Assembly: GCA_001579985.1 (NCBI GenBank)
Contig: LRSR01001981.1
Location: forward strand, 1-30,952
DNA: 30,952 bases
Direction: 5' to 3'
Source of the DNA: Hypsibius dujardini
Lineage: Eukaryota > Tardigrada > Eutardigrada > Parachela > Hypsibiidae
This document shows, piece after piece, positions 8,096 through 17,335 of this stretch. Position 1 is the stretch's first letter, and every line of letters begins with the position of its first letter. The notes under the pieces are model-generated. The model was not told the DNA's origin. It worked only from the letters and a program-made list of their open reading frames with translations, and made no database searches. A program made the translations under genes and the position numbers.

Positions 8096-10872
8096 CTACT
8101 GCTTTCCGTCAAGCGAGCAATCAGAGGGATATTCTGCCATAGTATACGAAAAAGAATGATCCATGGGCTTCACCGATTCAGCACGTTCCCTGGTGCCCGG
8201 ATGGACAAAGGACGCCTGAAAATAAGATTTCTTCATTTGACACTGTATTATCGGTTGTCATCACACCCACCGCATAATTTAAGTAGCAGTCAAACAGTTC
8301 CAAAAACAAATGTACATGTGCACACGTGGCAAAATCTTGCGCTAAGCGAGTTAAGCCATTACACTCGATCGACGCAGGTTGTTGTACACAACCCCGAGTT
8401 AAAGTGCTTAATTCGGTTGGCGCAAGGTTTTTGCCACGTCTGTGTGGCAAATGATCACTAACAACGGTGCAAGACACTCACGCGGTGCTCAGTGCGGCGA
8501 GACACTGCGTCCTCATTGCCCAACGGACGGTTCTTCGGAAGGAACGGTGGCAGTTTAGCGTCTTTCATGGCGTCCACACTGATGGGCTGATACTCCCGGT
8601 TGTGTTCCGTTCCCTGATGTCCTTCATTAGTCATCTTATACCAGGAGTTAGATTTCGGTAGGTGAAGTTCAGCTCGTTCGCTAGGTTTTCGCTGCACAAA
8701 ACATACATGCAGACATTAATTTGATACTATATACATACATACAATTTGCAGGCATTTGTGAACCTACATCCGCAAAGCCAGCATGGTACGTCGAGTGAAC
8801 CTCCATTTTCACCTCCGGAATTGAGTACGGTTTATGCGGTCGACCGTGACGCTCCAGATTAATCTACTTGACATCTTTCAGCGACATTTTCTAATACTGT
8901 ACCGTAGTAGAAGACACAGACAGGCACAGACACAGGCACAGGCACAAACACAGACACAGACACAGACACAGACACAGACACAGACACAGACACAGACACA
9001 GACAGACGCAGACACAGACACAGACACAGACAGACGCAGTCGAAGACAAACACAGAAATGAATATATGCCCGTAATCTCAATCTCTGCAGGTACGGGATG
9101 GGCCATGATGGGTTATTTACTTCGTTTCAAAACTAACCGGCTTTGCGTTGAATTCCGCGTGCTGCTCGCTAATCATTTCGCGTTGGTAATTTGGCGGCTG
9201 ATATTCCCCTTTTGGGCTGAAGGGATGGACGCGATCAATGTGCTTGGGGACGTAGGTACCCTGGTACAAGCTCTCCGTCGCCATTTGAACGGTTGGGACC
9301 TTGAAGGTCTTGTGAGGCTGGTACTTCCTATCCACGTCAATCTGCAATTTCACCACATCTAACCTCTAGCGGGAACTTTGATCGAAAGCCGAAGAAGATT
9401 CGCTGCAGTTACACACGTACTAGCTTTTCCTGAAATTCAGCGGCGTGCTCACTCTTCATTTCTCGTTGGTCATGTGGCGGCTGGTATTCACCCTTTGGTG
9501 CAAATGGACGCACCCTGTCCATTTCTTTCTTTACGAATGTATCTTGGTACAGTGTCTGCGTCTCCATGCGTTCCGTCGGTATAGAAAACGCCTTACTTGG
9601 TTGATACTTTCGATCCAAATTGGCCTTGTCAGATTGAAATATGAATCGGAAACAGGGTAAAAGCAAATTTCAAACAAAAAACGGCTTTCTGTCTGTCTGT
9701 TTGTCTGTCTGTCTGTGTCTACCTGCCTGTTTGTCTGTGTCTGTCTGTCTGTCTGCCTGTCTGTCTGTCTGTCTGTCTGTCTGTCGGTCTGTTTGTCTGT
9801 TTGTGCCTGTCAATTTGCCTGACTGTCTGCTTGTCTGTCTACTTATTACCTGTTTCTGTCGAAATTCTGCAGTGTGTTCACTGATCATATCCCGCTGATC
9901 ATTCGGCGGCTGGTACTCTCCCTTCGGGACGTACGGTTCGGTACGCTTCATATTTTTCTGGACGTACGTGTCCTGGTACAAGCTTTGCTTTTCCATTTCT
10001 TGTGTTGGAACAGAGAACGGCTTATGCGGCTGGTATTTTCTATCTACATCGATCTGAACCGCAATGAACACATAAATTTTGAAAACTAAACCACGACAAA
10101 GGGTTACAGAAGTTGTAATGTAACTTCACGTACCGGTTTTGCTCGTAATTCGTCGGCGTGTTCGGAAATCTTCACATAATGGTCGTTCGGAGGTTGATAT
10201 TCTCCTTTCGGCACATACTGTTGGGTACGCTCCGTATTCTTCGGGCCTGTGAAGGTGTCCTGATACAGACTTTGCTTCTCCATCTGCTGGCTCGGAACGG
10301 TGAACGACTTATGCGGCTGACACTTCCGATCCACATTAATCTAGAGGACCAGAAGAACACACAACTCACTATACGAACACATCTTTTTCAGTCATTTGAC
10401 TCATTGTTCAGTCACGGGAACGGTGAACGGCTTAAACGGCTGCGACCTCCGGTCCACATTGAGCTATCAGACAGATTCGTTCAGCCTCGAATCAGACATG
10501 GAACAAAGTCGTTCAGCCTCGAATCAGACATGGAACAAAGTCGTTCAGTCTCGAATCAGACATACAGTCTGCACAACAGAATAGTTCGGCCTCGAATCAG
10601 ACATAGAATAAAGTCGTTCAGCCTCGAATCAGACATAGAACAAAGTCGTTCGGCCTCGAATCAGACATGGAACAAAGTCGTTCAGCCTCGAATCAGACAG
10701 ACAACAGATTCGTTCCTTTCAAGATCGAACACTGCGAACAACGACCTACCGGCTTGGCTGTATAATTCGCTTTATACGTGGATTTCCGGTCGAATTTAAT
10801 ATCCGGCGCATATTGGTACGTGGAAGGTCGCTGCGTTCGTTTTTTTTCCGCTACATGGTCGCTGAATTCCAT
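8096..10872 (-). CDS. SAXO/FAM154-like axonemal microtubule-stabilising repeat protein
   Basis: Eight minus-strand exons (10872-10750, 10340-10134, 10053-9850, 9624-9421, 9341-9138, 8863-8768, 8691-8482, 8215-8096) give 455 residues. Every intron is phase 0. Exons 2-5 each encode one repeat of 68-69 residues: DRKYQPHK.F.VP, then M...SLYQDTYV, then RT.PYVPKGEYQPPNDQR, then ISEHTAEFR.K. Tyr/Lys-rich repeats with a TLY..DY spacing resemble the Mn modules of SAXO proteins, which bind microtubules in cilia, centrioles and sperm flagella; human members have similar length. Exon 1 (MEFSDHVAEKKRTQRP, FDRKSTYKANY) and exon 6 (KMEVHSTYHAGF) carry partial repeats. Exon 7 ends at a consensus GTGAGT; reading through would stop at 8458-8460, but splicing to 8215 adds 39 residues (ASFVHPGTRERAESV...). 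The acceptor of exon 4 (ACAAG) has a poor pyrimidine tract. Intron 1 carries a 32-bp array and an exon relic; intron 7 carries a MITE. Confidence 0.78.
8329..8446. mobile_element. CACGTGG-ended MITE, family F2, copy 3
   Basis: Palindrome with ends CACACGTGGCAAAATCTTGC and, reverse-complemented, GACGTGGCAAAAACCTTGCG. Inner arms with GAGTTAA and TTAATTCGG motifs match copy 4. The exact borders are blurred (TA at 8323-8324 is six bases outside the left TIR). It lies in SAXO-like intron 7 (8216-8481). Confidence 0.82.
8906..9050. repeat. (CAGACA)n microsatellite in SAXO-like intron 5
   Basis: Hexanucleotide ACACAG/CAGACA units with some CAGACG variants inside intron 8864-9137. Six-base periodicity gives spurious long frames of Cys-Val and Leu-Cys repeats. 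Confidence 0.93.
9689..9845. repeat. (CTGT)n microsatellite in SAXO-like intron 3
   Basis: CTGT units with occasional TTGT, CTGC and GTCTGTGT interruptions fill intron 9625-9849 and end within a few bases of the donor of exon 3. Confidence 0.93.
10401..10463 (-). pseudogene. Truncated relic of a SAXO repeat exon
   Basis: On the minus strand a TAG acceptor at 10464-10465 is followed by LNVDRRSQPFKPFTVPVTEQ and a TGA at 10401-10403. The first 16 residues match the start of the functional repeat exons (INVDRKCQPHKSFTVP). After that similarity is lost and the frame stops, whereas intact exons continue for 68 codons. It lies in intron 1 (10341-10749) next to a minisatellite. It is a duplicated exon that lost its 3' part; inclusion in mRNA would truncate the protein near residue 60. 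Confidence 0.8.
10474..10712. repeat. 32-bp minisatellite, about 7 units
   Basis: Units beginning GTTCAGCCTCGAATCAGACA start at 10479, 10511, 10543, 10584, 10616, 10648 and 10680. One spacing is 41 bp instead of 32. Inside SAXO-like intron 1. Confidence 0.93.
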
Positions 10873-11275
10873 TACGGTTTACAGGTCAGTTTTTGAAGTA
10901 TCACAACAAGGCTAGCTAGGACAGATTTTTTTCAACGGGATTCAACAGATAAAATACGACATGATTTAAATTTTTAAAACGAAGTGTAGTACCACATGGG
11001 GGCGTGTAGAAGAAGTAGAACAGCAAGTGGAATTGTGTAAAAATTAATTACGGTAATTGCCGCCGACAACACCGGGACTCGTTGCTGTGGAATGCGTGTG
11101 CGTCACAGACACGACAACAAGGTCAAGTCAGATTCACAAATTTGGGATTCCTTCAGCTGCAATTTTCGGGAGAGATTCGACGGCAACATCGGAGGTGTCG
11201 GCACACACATTGGAAATGACTAGAGCTTCCAGGCTTCCAGGCTTCCAGGCCGGACAGTGCGGAAGAACGAACGCC
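10873..11275. other. Intergenic segment between GGT 3' end and SAXO-like start
   Basis: Both flanking genes are on the minus strand. No gene is seen. It holds three direct copies of the 8-mer GCTTCCAG at 11225-11248 and an A/T-rich stretch at 10920-11050. The SAXO-like promoter must lie here. I see no unambiguous TATA box or GGT polyadenylation signal. Confidence 0.6.
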
Positions 11276-11805
11276 TCAGTAGATAGCTGCCGCTCCGCCT
11301 TTTCGCGAATCGGAATGGGCGGTGATGGTCTTGTTGTTTCGCATAACAGCCTGTACGACACTGAGGCCGTCAGTGACCACCGTGATGTTGTGTCTCTTCT
11401 TCGATAATTCCGAAACGATCTTCGCATTGAAACTCGCTGCATTAACCAGACATGAAAGAAACTCTCTTACAAAACTTCGTCACACAAAGAAGGACTTTGA
11501 AAAAAATGAGCATACCTTCAACAATCACAGGGTTTTCCGGCTTGTCTGCAAACACTCGAGGGTACTCAATCGCGTCGGTGACGTTCATGCCGAAGACGAG
11601 AATGTTCAGTAAAGTATTGAGGACGCCTGTATCATCAACAACAACGAATTACTAGCCATTTAGTCCGTCTTATGCACGGGCTTTCCAACGTCTACCCCAC
11701 GTTCTAGGTCTAATAGCTCTAGATATGTCTGTCTGTCTGTCTGTCTGTCATGCTGTCTGTCTGTCATGCTGTCTGTCATGCTGTCTGTCATGCTGTCTGT
11801 CATGC

Positions 11806-11843
<38 letters not shown>

Positions 11844-13225
11844 CATGTCTGCATGCCTATCTGCGTGCCTGTCTGCATGTCTGTCTGTCTTTCTGTCAGT
11901 GCGTCTGTGTGTCTGTCGGCCCGACCCTCCATCAGCGCGCCGACCTACTTGTTTATCTAGGTTGCGGATGTACGCAGCTCGTTCAATATATGAGATTAGT
12001 ACAGCGGGAGTTGTAATCAAACTTACCACCGGGAATGTGTGTTCCATTGGAGGCGCCGACTGCGATGCGGTTAATGCAGGACCGAATGGGGTGGTAAACG
12101 ATGGTCGGCACCATATGTGACAGAGGTCTCTTACCGGGTACTGGGGAGTTGGCCTGGAAGAATCGGGTCTGGTAACATACACGTAGACCGATTTTCGGGA
12201 GGCTGGCACGAACCTGTTCCTCGTGGGCAAAGTCACTGCCAGCAAAATCGTTCATTTCGTCATTCAAAATGACACCGCCCGCCGTCATCACACCCGATCC
12301 GAAATAGTTGTTCAAGGTCCTAATATTAACAGGCACCACTAGAGTGGCTCGCTCCAAATGGGAGAGCTTCAAGTTTACTTACGATGTTATCGACACGTAT
12401 AGTTCGTTGGTGTCCACAACGGAAACGTGAGTAGTTCCGTAAGGATCTGGCTGATTAACATCATGACCGTAATGTTCAAGTACGGTGTCGTCCTTAATCC
12501 TCGACCGGATGCTGTTCGCGTACTCTTTCCTGTTTGTCGAAGAAGAAGAAAGGGAAGTACATGTACGGTACGTACGTACGTATGACGTCCGTCCGTACCG
12601 TACGTACGTACGTACGGTAAGCGGTACGGTTTGTTGAATTGAGAACTAACGTTGTAAAGTTCTTCGAAAGGATATCGACAGCAGGTTCAAATTTCGGATC
12701 ACCCAGGCGATTGCCGTCCGCAAAGGAAAATTTCGACACCTGGAAAGGGATTTAATGTGCACACATACTAGCGCGTTCAAGAAAGCTGGCTTACTTCGAT
12801 GAAGCGATGCCAGAACAAGTCCGTATTGATATCGCCCTTCGTGAGGTTGTAGCCTTCCAGAACGTTGAGGGCCATGAGCAAGCTCGCACCGGTACTGGGA
12901 GGCGGCGCAGTGACCACACGAAAACCTGATTAAAAAAGGCAATGCAGAAAACTCTGCAGAGAATTCTCCAAGTTTATTAAGTTGCATAGCCACTCACCCT
13001 TGAAAGTTGTGGACAGTGGTTCCCGAACAGACACGTTGTATTTATCCAAGTCTTCGGCTGATAGTATTCCACCCTGTTTCTTTACCTAAAAACCGATAGC
13101 GCAAACGATCAAGTTCCAGTAGTCAGACAATAAATAAAAACAGAAACCAGGAAAAAATACATCAGACAAACAGACAGACGTTCAGATGGATAGACAGGCA
13201 GGCAGGCAGGCAGACAGACAGACAA

Positions 13226-13271
<46 letters not shown>

Positions 13272-13329
13272 ATGTCAAATGGATAGACAGATAAACAGGT
13301 AGGCAGGCAGACAGGCAGGCAGTCAGATG

Positions 13330-13365
<36 letters not shown>

Positions 13366-16054
13366 AACAAACAAGAAAAACAGACGAACACAGAACGTGA
13401 GGCAAACATCGAGGAACACTGAATTGAACCCGATTGTGTTGCACTGTCGTCTAACCTCTTCGATGATTTCCTTGGAAAGGTGACCAGTATAAAATTCCTG
13501 GGCGCCGCCGTACGCAATTTTCTCTAAAGTCGCGGCAAGATCGTATCGCGTAATCAGTTGCCCGGCTTTCAGTGCCACACCGGCCGGAAAGAGGAAATCT
13601 TTCAGCCGCTGGCTGGACGTAAGATTCCTGATCTTCTCGAATCTCCACAAGTCTTTCTCTACGTAAACGGGCAATGCAAAACATCAAGGATGAACTGAAC
13701 ACAAGTGCCGTTGTTAACGCATCATCTTACCAAGGGCACTTGTCACGAGAAATCCGTCACGAGCGACCTTAACGGCTGGAAGAACAAGATCTGGCCAGCC
13801 AATTTTGCCATGCACCTTGTGAACGTCATGAAGACCCTTTAACTCCCCTGACAAAAAGGAAAACTAATTTGTTTAGCCATTAAAGAAGCGCTTAAACGCA
13901 TGAACAACAAAAAGTGTAGAAAGACGACGAGGAAACAAGCGCAAGTTTGTCCATACCTGGAACACCGATGGAGAGTACGGGATTTGCTTTCAACGTCTCC
14001 ATCATTCCACTCGTAAAAGCAGCCGGAGCAATCTCTCGAAAATCCACATAATACGTCTTGTTGCCCTTGTGGTCGTATACGAGTGCGAAACCGCCCCTGA
14101 AATAAAATCGCTTAGGCTTAGAAGTTGAACAACAGAACGAACCAAGCAACAAAACGAACCAAAATAACAACAGAACGAACAAGCAAGAGAACGGCAGAAC
14201 GAACCAACAGAACAACAGAACGAACAAGCAACAAAACGAACTAACAGAACAACAGAAGGAACAAGCAACAGAACGAACCAACGAAACAATAGAAGGAACA
14301 AGCAACAACGAACCAACAGAACGAATAAGCAACAGAACGAACTAACAGAACAACAGAAGGAACAAGCAACAGAACGGCTCAAGCAACAAAACACAATTCC
14401 GTCATCACAGTTTATCCGTCGTCCATCCAACTGATTAGAGGCTAATCAATCATACCAATTAGCCCCATTGTTACACTCACCCCCCGATGCCGGCGCTCTG
14501 TGGGTTCACAACTCCCAAACAGAAAAGCGCAGCGATGGCAGCATCCACAGCGGTACCGCCCTTTTTCAAAATGTTCAACCCAATCTCCGAACAAGCCGGC
14601 ACATCCGTTGCCACCGCTCCGTGGGGTGCTACCTGAGTATTTTATAAAGAAAATACCATGAAAAGATGAACAAAAACTGACCAAAATCTGCTCCGAGTTA
14701 CGAGGGAGGGGTCCTGGAATGGGCCACTTGACTTTCCCGTACCCTGAAATGGCCGTCGGGTGGGAGGGAGCGCTCTATCGCAGATTAATCGACAATAGCG
14801 ACCTCTATAATAAGCTTATTCCAACCGTCTAATTATTTCGGTTTTTAAACACGTTCTCACAACTTTTCTTCATATCTGATACGCGTTCCACTGGGCTATC
14901 AATTTTTCTCTGTCCTTTAGAATTTTAGTCATAGCCAAAACCTGTCTAGAAGTTCTGATTCTAGAGTGGCCCATTTCAGGGTACGCGAAAGTCAAGTGGT
15001 CCATTCCAGAACCCTTTCCTCATACTCAATCCCTTATTCATTCAAACTTGTGTTCGTTGAATTATGTAGTGTAGGAGGCAAAATCTGTATTTCGGCTCAC
15101 TCTCTACTTCGTCGATAAATCGGCTCACTCATGCATTTCCCTTTGATGGCAGGTGCTTAATTGTTTGATTTGCTGTACAATATCCTAGTATGCTATAGCA
15201 CTTCTGGAAATCAAACAATCAAGTACCTGCCATGAATGAGAAATCCATGAGTGAGCCGATTTATCGACAAAGTGGAGGGTGAGCCGAAATACACTTTTTG
15301 CCTCATACCGTAAATTTAAATAAGAACTTATTTCATTTTATTGATTAATAAAAGAACAACTATAAATTCAGAATATAACATAACTTTTCAAATCATATAT
15401 CCTAATAATTAAAATTAATTTATTGATTTCAAATAAGAAATATTCCTTAAAAGACCGATTTCTATTTTTGTGCCTTTAAAGAAAATAAAAATATTTTTAA
15501 TTAAATTTAAAACATCGCTTTTTCAACCAATCGACCAATCGATCGACCGACAAAGACTGCACCAATCAAATCAAGCAATCAATCGAACACCAAGACTGCT
15601 ACCAATCAAATCAAGCAATCAATCAGCAGACAAAGACCGTATTCGGCTGTCCATACCTGAGGAGGCCCCCAAATAATGTGTATAATCAATCCAATCAAAA
15701 TAATCCCGGACACAGACCCACAAGCGATTAAAATCTTCCCCAATCCATGCAGATCGTGAGTGGTGATGCCAAAAAGAAGGAGCAGCACTTTATCCGTCCT
15801 CGTCTCGGGTTTCTCCTCCAACGGTTCAGTGGAGGCGGGGAAGACGGACTGAATGTGCGCGGGCTCCTGCTCCAGCGAGACCTCTTCCAGGTTGGCGTTG
15901 TAGCGAGACGATGCACCGAGCACGTCATGGCTGGTGAGCTGCAGTCGCTCCGTTTTAGAAAAATTATAATCCGCCTGTGTGCAAGAGAAAAAAGTGAGGC
16001 ACCTTTTGTTCTTCGCCAACAGACTCTTTCGCAATGGACAACAAATCTTACCAT
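11276..16054 (-). CDS. Gamma-glutamyltransferase, membrane-anchored
   Basis: Thirteen coding exons: 16054-16052, 15974-15657, 14632-14481, 14096-13957, 13847-13731, 13658-13456, 13085-12998, 12925-12795, 12739-12651, 12529-12383, 12319-12027, 11626-11516, 11436-11276, giving 650 residues. GGT transfers or hydrolyses the gamma-glutamyl group of glutathione at the outer cell surface and matures by self-cleavage. After a hydrophilic N-terminal tail, residues 82-103 form one membrane segment, as in type II GGT. Conserved blocks: [30 protein letters not shown] with substrate arginine 178, [17 protein letters not shown], then the nucleophile Thr446 in [24 protein letters not shown] and the C-terminal [11 protein letters not shown]. 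Differences from human GGT1 are PLSHM for PLSSM and GASNGTH for GAAGGTQ, both near the active site. The first coding exon is just the ATG before the first intron. A 60-nt segment at about 12146-12205 may be an in-frame intron. The tail of about 80 residues before the membrane segment is longer than usual. Confidence 0.94.
11725..11925. repeat. (CTGT)n/(CATGCTGT)n microsatellite in GGT intron
   Basis: Begins with CTGT units, then several CATGCTGT higher-order units near 11748-11805, then CTGT/CTGC. It lies in intron 11627-12026 between the last-but-two and last-but-one coding exons. Confidence 0.92.
12563..12630. repeat. (TACG)n near-palindromic repeat in GGT intron
   Basis: Two blocks of GTACGTACGTACG flank ACGTCCGTCCGTACCG. 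TACG is close to self-complementary (CGTACG), so both blocks can pair with each other and themselves. It lies in intron 12530-12650. Confidence 0.9.
13160..13382. repeat. (ACAG)n microsatellite in GGT intron
   Basis: ACAG tracts with GGCA units and two copies of a TCAGATGGA/CAAATGGATAGACAG spacer, inside intron 13086-13455. Confidence 0.92.
14125..14395. repeat. Degenerate (GAACGAACAAGCAACA)-type minisatellite in GGT intron
   Basis: Variants of GAACGAACCAACAGAACAAC recur with no T-containing core for over 250 bp, giving strong purine plus C strand asymmetry. It lies in intron 14097-14480. Confidence 0.88.
14701..15022. mobile_element. MITE, family F3 (322 bp), TA-flanked
   Basis: TA flanks at 14699-14700 and 15023-15024. 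TIR of about 55 bp: left CGAGGGAGGGGTCCTGGAAT; right reverse-complemented TGAGGAAAGGGTTCTGGAAT, both continuing with GG(A/G)CCACTTGACTTTC and TACCCTGAAATGG. The centre is unrelated A/T-rich sequence without an ORF. It lies in the large GGT intron 14633-15656. TA duplication suggests Tc1/mariner-type mobilisation (inference). Confidence 0.9.
15074..15305. mobile_element. Foldback MITE, family F1, copy 2 (232 bp)
   Basis: TA flanks at 15072-15073 and 15306-15307. Arms of about 105 bp begin GGAGGCAAAATCTGTATTTC and (reverse-complemented) TGAGGCAAAAAGTGTATTTC, and share TCGATAAATCGGCTCACTCA. Same structure and length as 5516-5745. Same GGT intron as the F3 element, 51 bp away. Confidence 0.93.
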
Positions 16055-16482
16055 CTTTCTGGGTGTTGTGGATCATTGGGCGGAACGATGGCGGAACGGC
16101 AGGCCCAGACACGGAGGGGTCAGGGAGAGATTTCCTCAGTTTATGAGATATTGCAAAAACTGTGTAGATGCACATAAATCAATCAATCAATCGAGCGAGT
16201 TGATGGTGATGTGAATTGAACTGAAATCAAACGAGTGTTTTGAAATAAACTAGATTGGTGTTGTAATAAACCAATTGAACAAGTGTTAATAAACGCGAGT
16301 TGTAATAAACCAATTGAACAAGTGTTAATAAACGCGAGTTGCAGTGAAATAAAACAGCTGCTTTTAAACGAATTGATCAGTTGATTAATACAATTCGTTT
16401 ATACAGTTCGCTCTGATTTATTTTATATGAAACAGCATTTCTGTTTGTTTTTTTTCCTTGATATAATAGTATCGGATTTGCA
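16055..16482. promoter_or_regulatory. Divergent promoter region of GGT and COA6
   Basis: The 428 bp between the two start codons must hold the promoters and 5' UTRs of both genes. A 39-bp unit beginning TTGTAATAAACCAATTGAAC is perfectly duplicated at 16261-16299 and 16300-16338; each copy carries a CCAAT motif. An ATG at about 16070 on the GGT strand is out of frame with the GGT start and could act as a short upstream ORF. No clear TATA box. Confidence 0.6.
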
Positions 16483-16997
16483 ATGGTGGATTCCACGAAA
16501 AAATCCGCGGAAATCGCACCGAATCGAGCCGAGCGAAAAGCTTGCTGGGACTCGCGGGACGCTTACTGGAAATGCATCGAAAAGAACGGCACGGACGCTC
16601 CCGTTTGTGATCATCTCCGAACCGAGTACTTAAACTTATGTCCAGGGCAGTGGGTAAGTTAGCACTGCCACGGACAGTGTTGATGGGGCCGTTTTGTGGT
16701 GGAAAGGCTTGTAATGCACATGTGGCAAAAACCTCGCGCTGACCGAATTAAGCATTTTAACTCGTGGTTGTGTACAACAGCCTGACTCGATCGAGTGTAA
16801 TGGCTCAACTCGGTTAGTGCAAATTTTTTCTCACGTGTGTAATTAATCCAATCTAACTTTGTCTTCAGGTGAAGCACTTTGACCGGAAGTTCATCTACGA
16901 ACAATATAAGAAGAAGGTGGAGCAGGACGGATTTGAACCCATAACGGAGAATGCCGCACCGAAAACGGATACCACCGGCGGGGGCAGTAAAATTTAA
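16483..16997 (+). CDS. COA6: Cytochrome c oxidase assembly factor 6
   Basis: Two phase-0 exons, 16483-16653 and 16869-16997, encode 99 residues. The donor is consensus GTAAGT and the acceptor TCTTCAG. Four cysteines, Cys21, Cys31, Cys42 and Cys53, form the CX9C and CX10C twin motif that is oxidised by the Mia40 route in the mitochondrial intermembrane space. ACWDSRDAYWKC, VCDHLRTEYLNLC and WVKHFDRKFIYEQYKKK are the COA6 signature. COA6 supports copper delivery to COX2 during complex IV assembly. The tail ENAAPKTDTTGGGSKI is low complexity. The gene is divergent from GGT. Its single intron holds a F2 MITE. Confidence 0.96.
16714..16839. mobile_element. CACGTGG-ended MITE, family F2, copy 4
   Basis: TA flanks at 16712-16713 and 16840-16841. 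Left end ATGCACATGTGGCAAAAACC, right end reverse-complemented CACACGTGAGAAAAAATTTGC. Internal GAATTAAGCA, ACTCGTGGTTGTGTACAAC and GAGTGTAATGGC segments match copy 3. It accounts for more than half of the COA6 intron 16654-16868. Confidence 0.88.
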
Positions 16998-17069
16998 CTA
17001 GTCAGGGATGACGAGAGAACATTTGGCCAAAGATCCTGTTTACAGCAAATTTCACAAGGACCTCACGGT

Positions 17070-17335
17070 TGATTGATGTATTGGACCTCCGGAGGTGATA
17101 TAGAGTTTGCACTGCTTTGGGTCCTTGATTGGTTGATTGCAGCGTGGCACTGGTTGATTGATTGATGTATTGGACCTCCGGAGGTAATATAGTGATTGCA
17201 CTGCGGTGGGTCCTTGATTGGTTGATTGCACCGTGGCACTGGTTGGTTGATTGATGTATTGGACCTCCGGAGGTGATATAGAGATTGCACTGCTATGGGT
17301 CCTTGATTGGTTGATTGCACCGTGCCACTGGTTGG
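17070..17335. repeat. 89-bp tandem repeat, three units
   Basis: TTGGACCTCCGGAGGT occurs at 17081, 17170 and 17259, a period of 89 bp. Each unit contains the perfect palindrome ACCTCCGGAGGT and the phrases GGGTCCTTGATTGGTTGATT and TGGCACTGGTTG. It starts about 70 bp after the COA6 stop codon, so part may be in its 3' UTR. Confidence 0.95.

Noticed and set aside
10474-10712. CRISPR-like array from regularly spaced 32-bp units
   Set aside because: Units are contiguous without unique spacers, in an intron of an animal gene; it is a minisatellite.
10158-10799. Plus-strand 213-codon frame over the SAXO-like exons
   Set aside because: It is antisense to the repeat exons and continues through a minisatellite; no recognisable protein.
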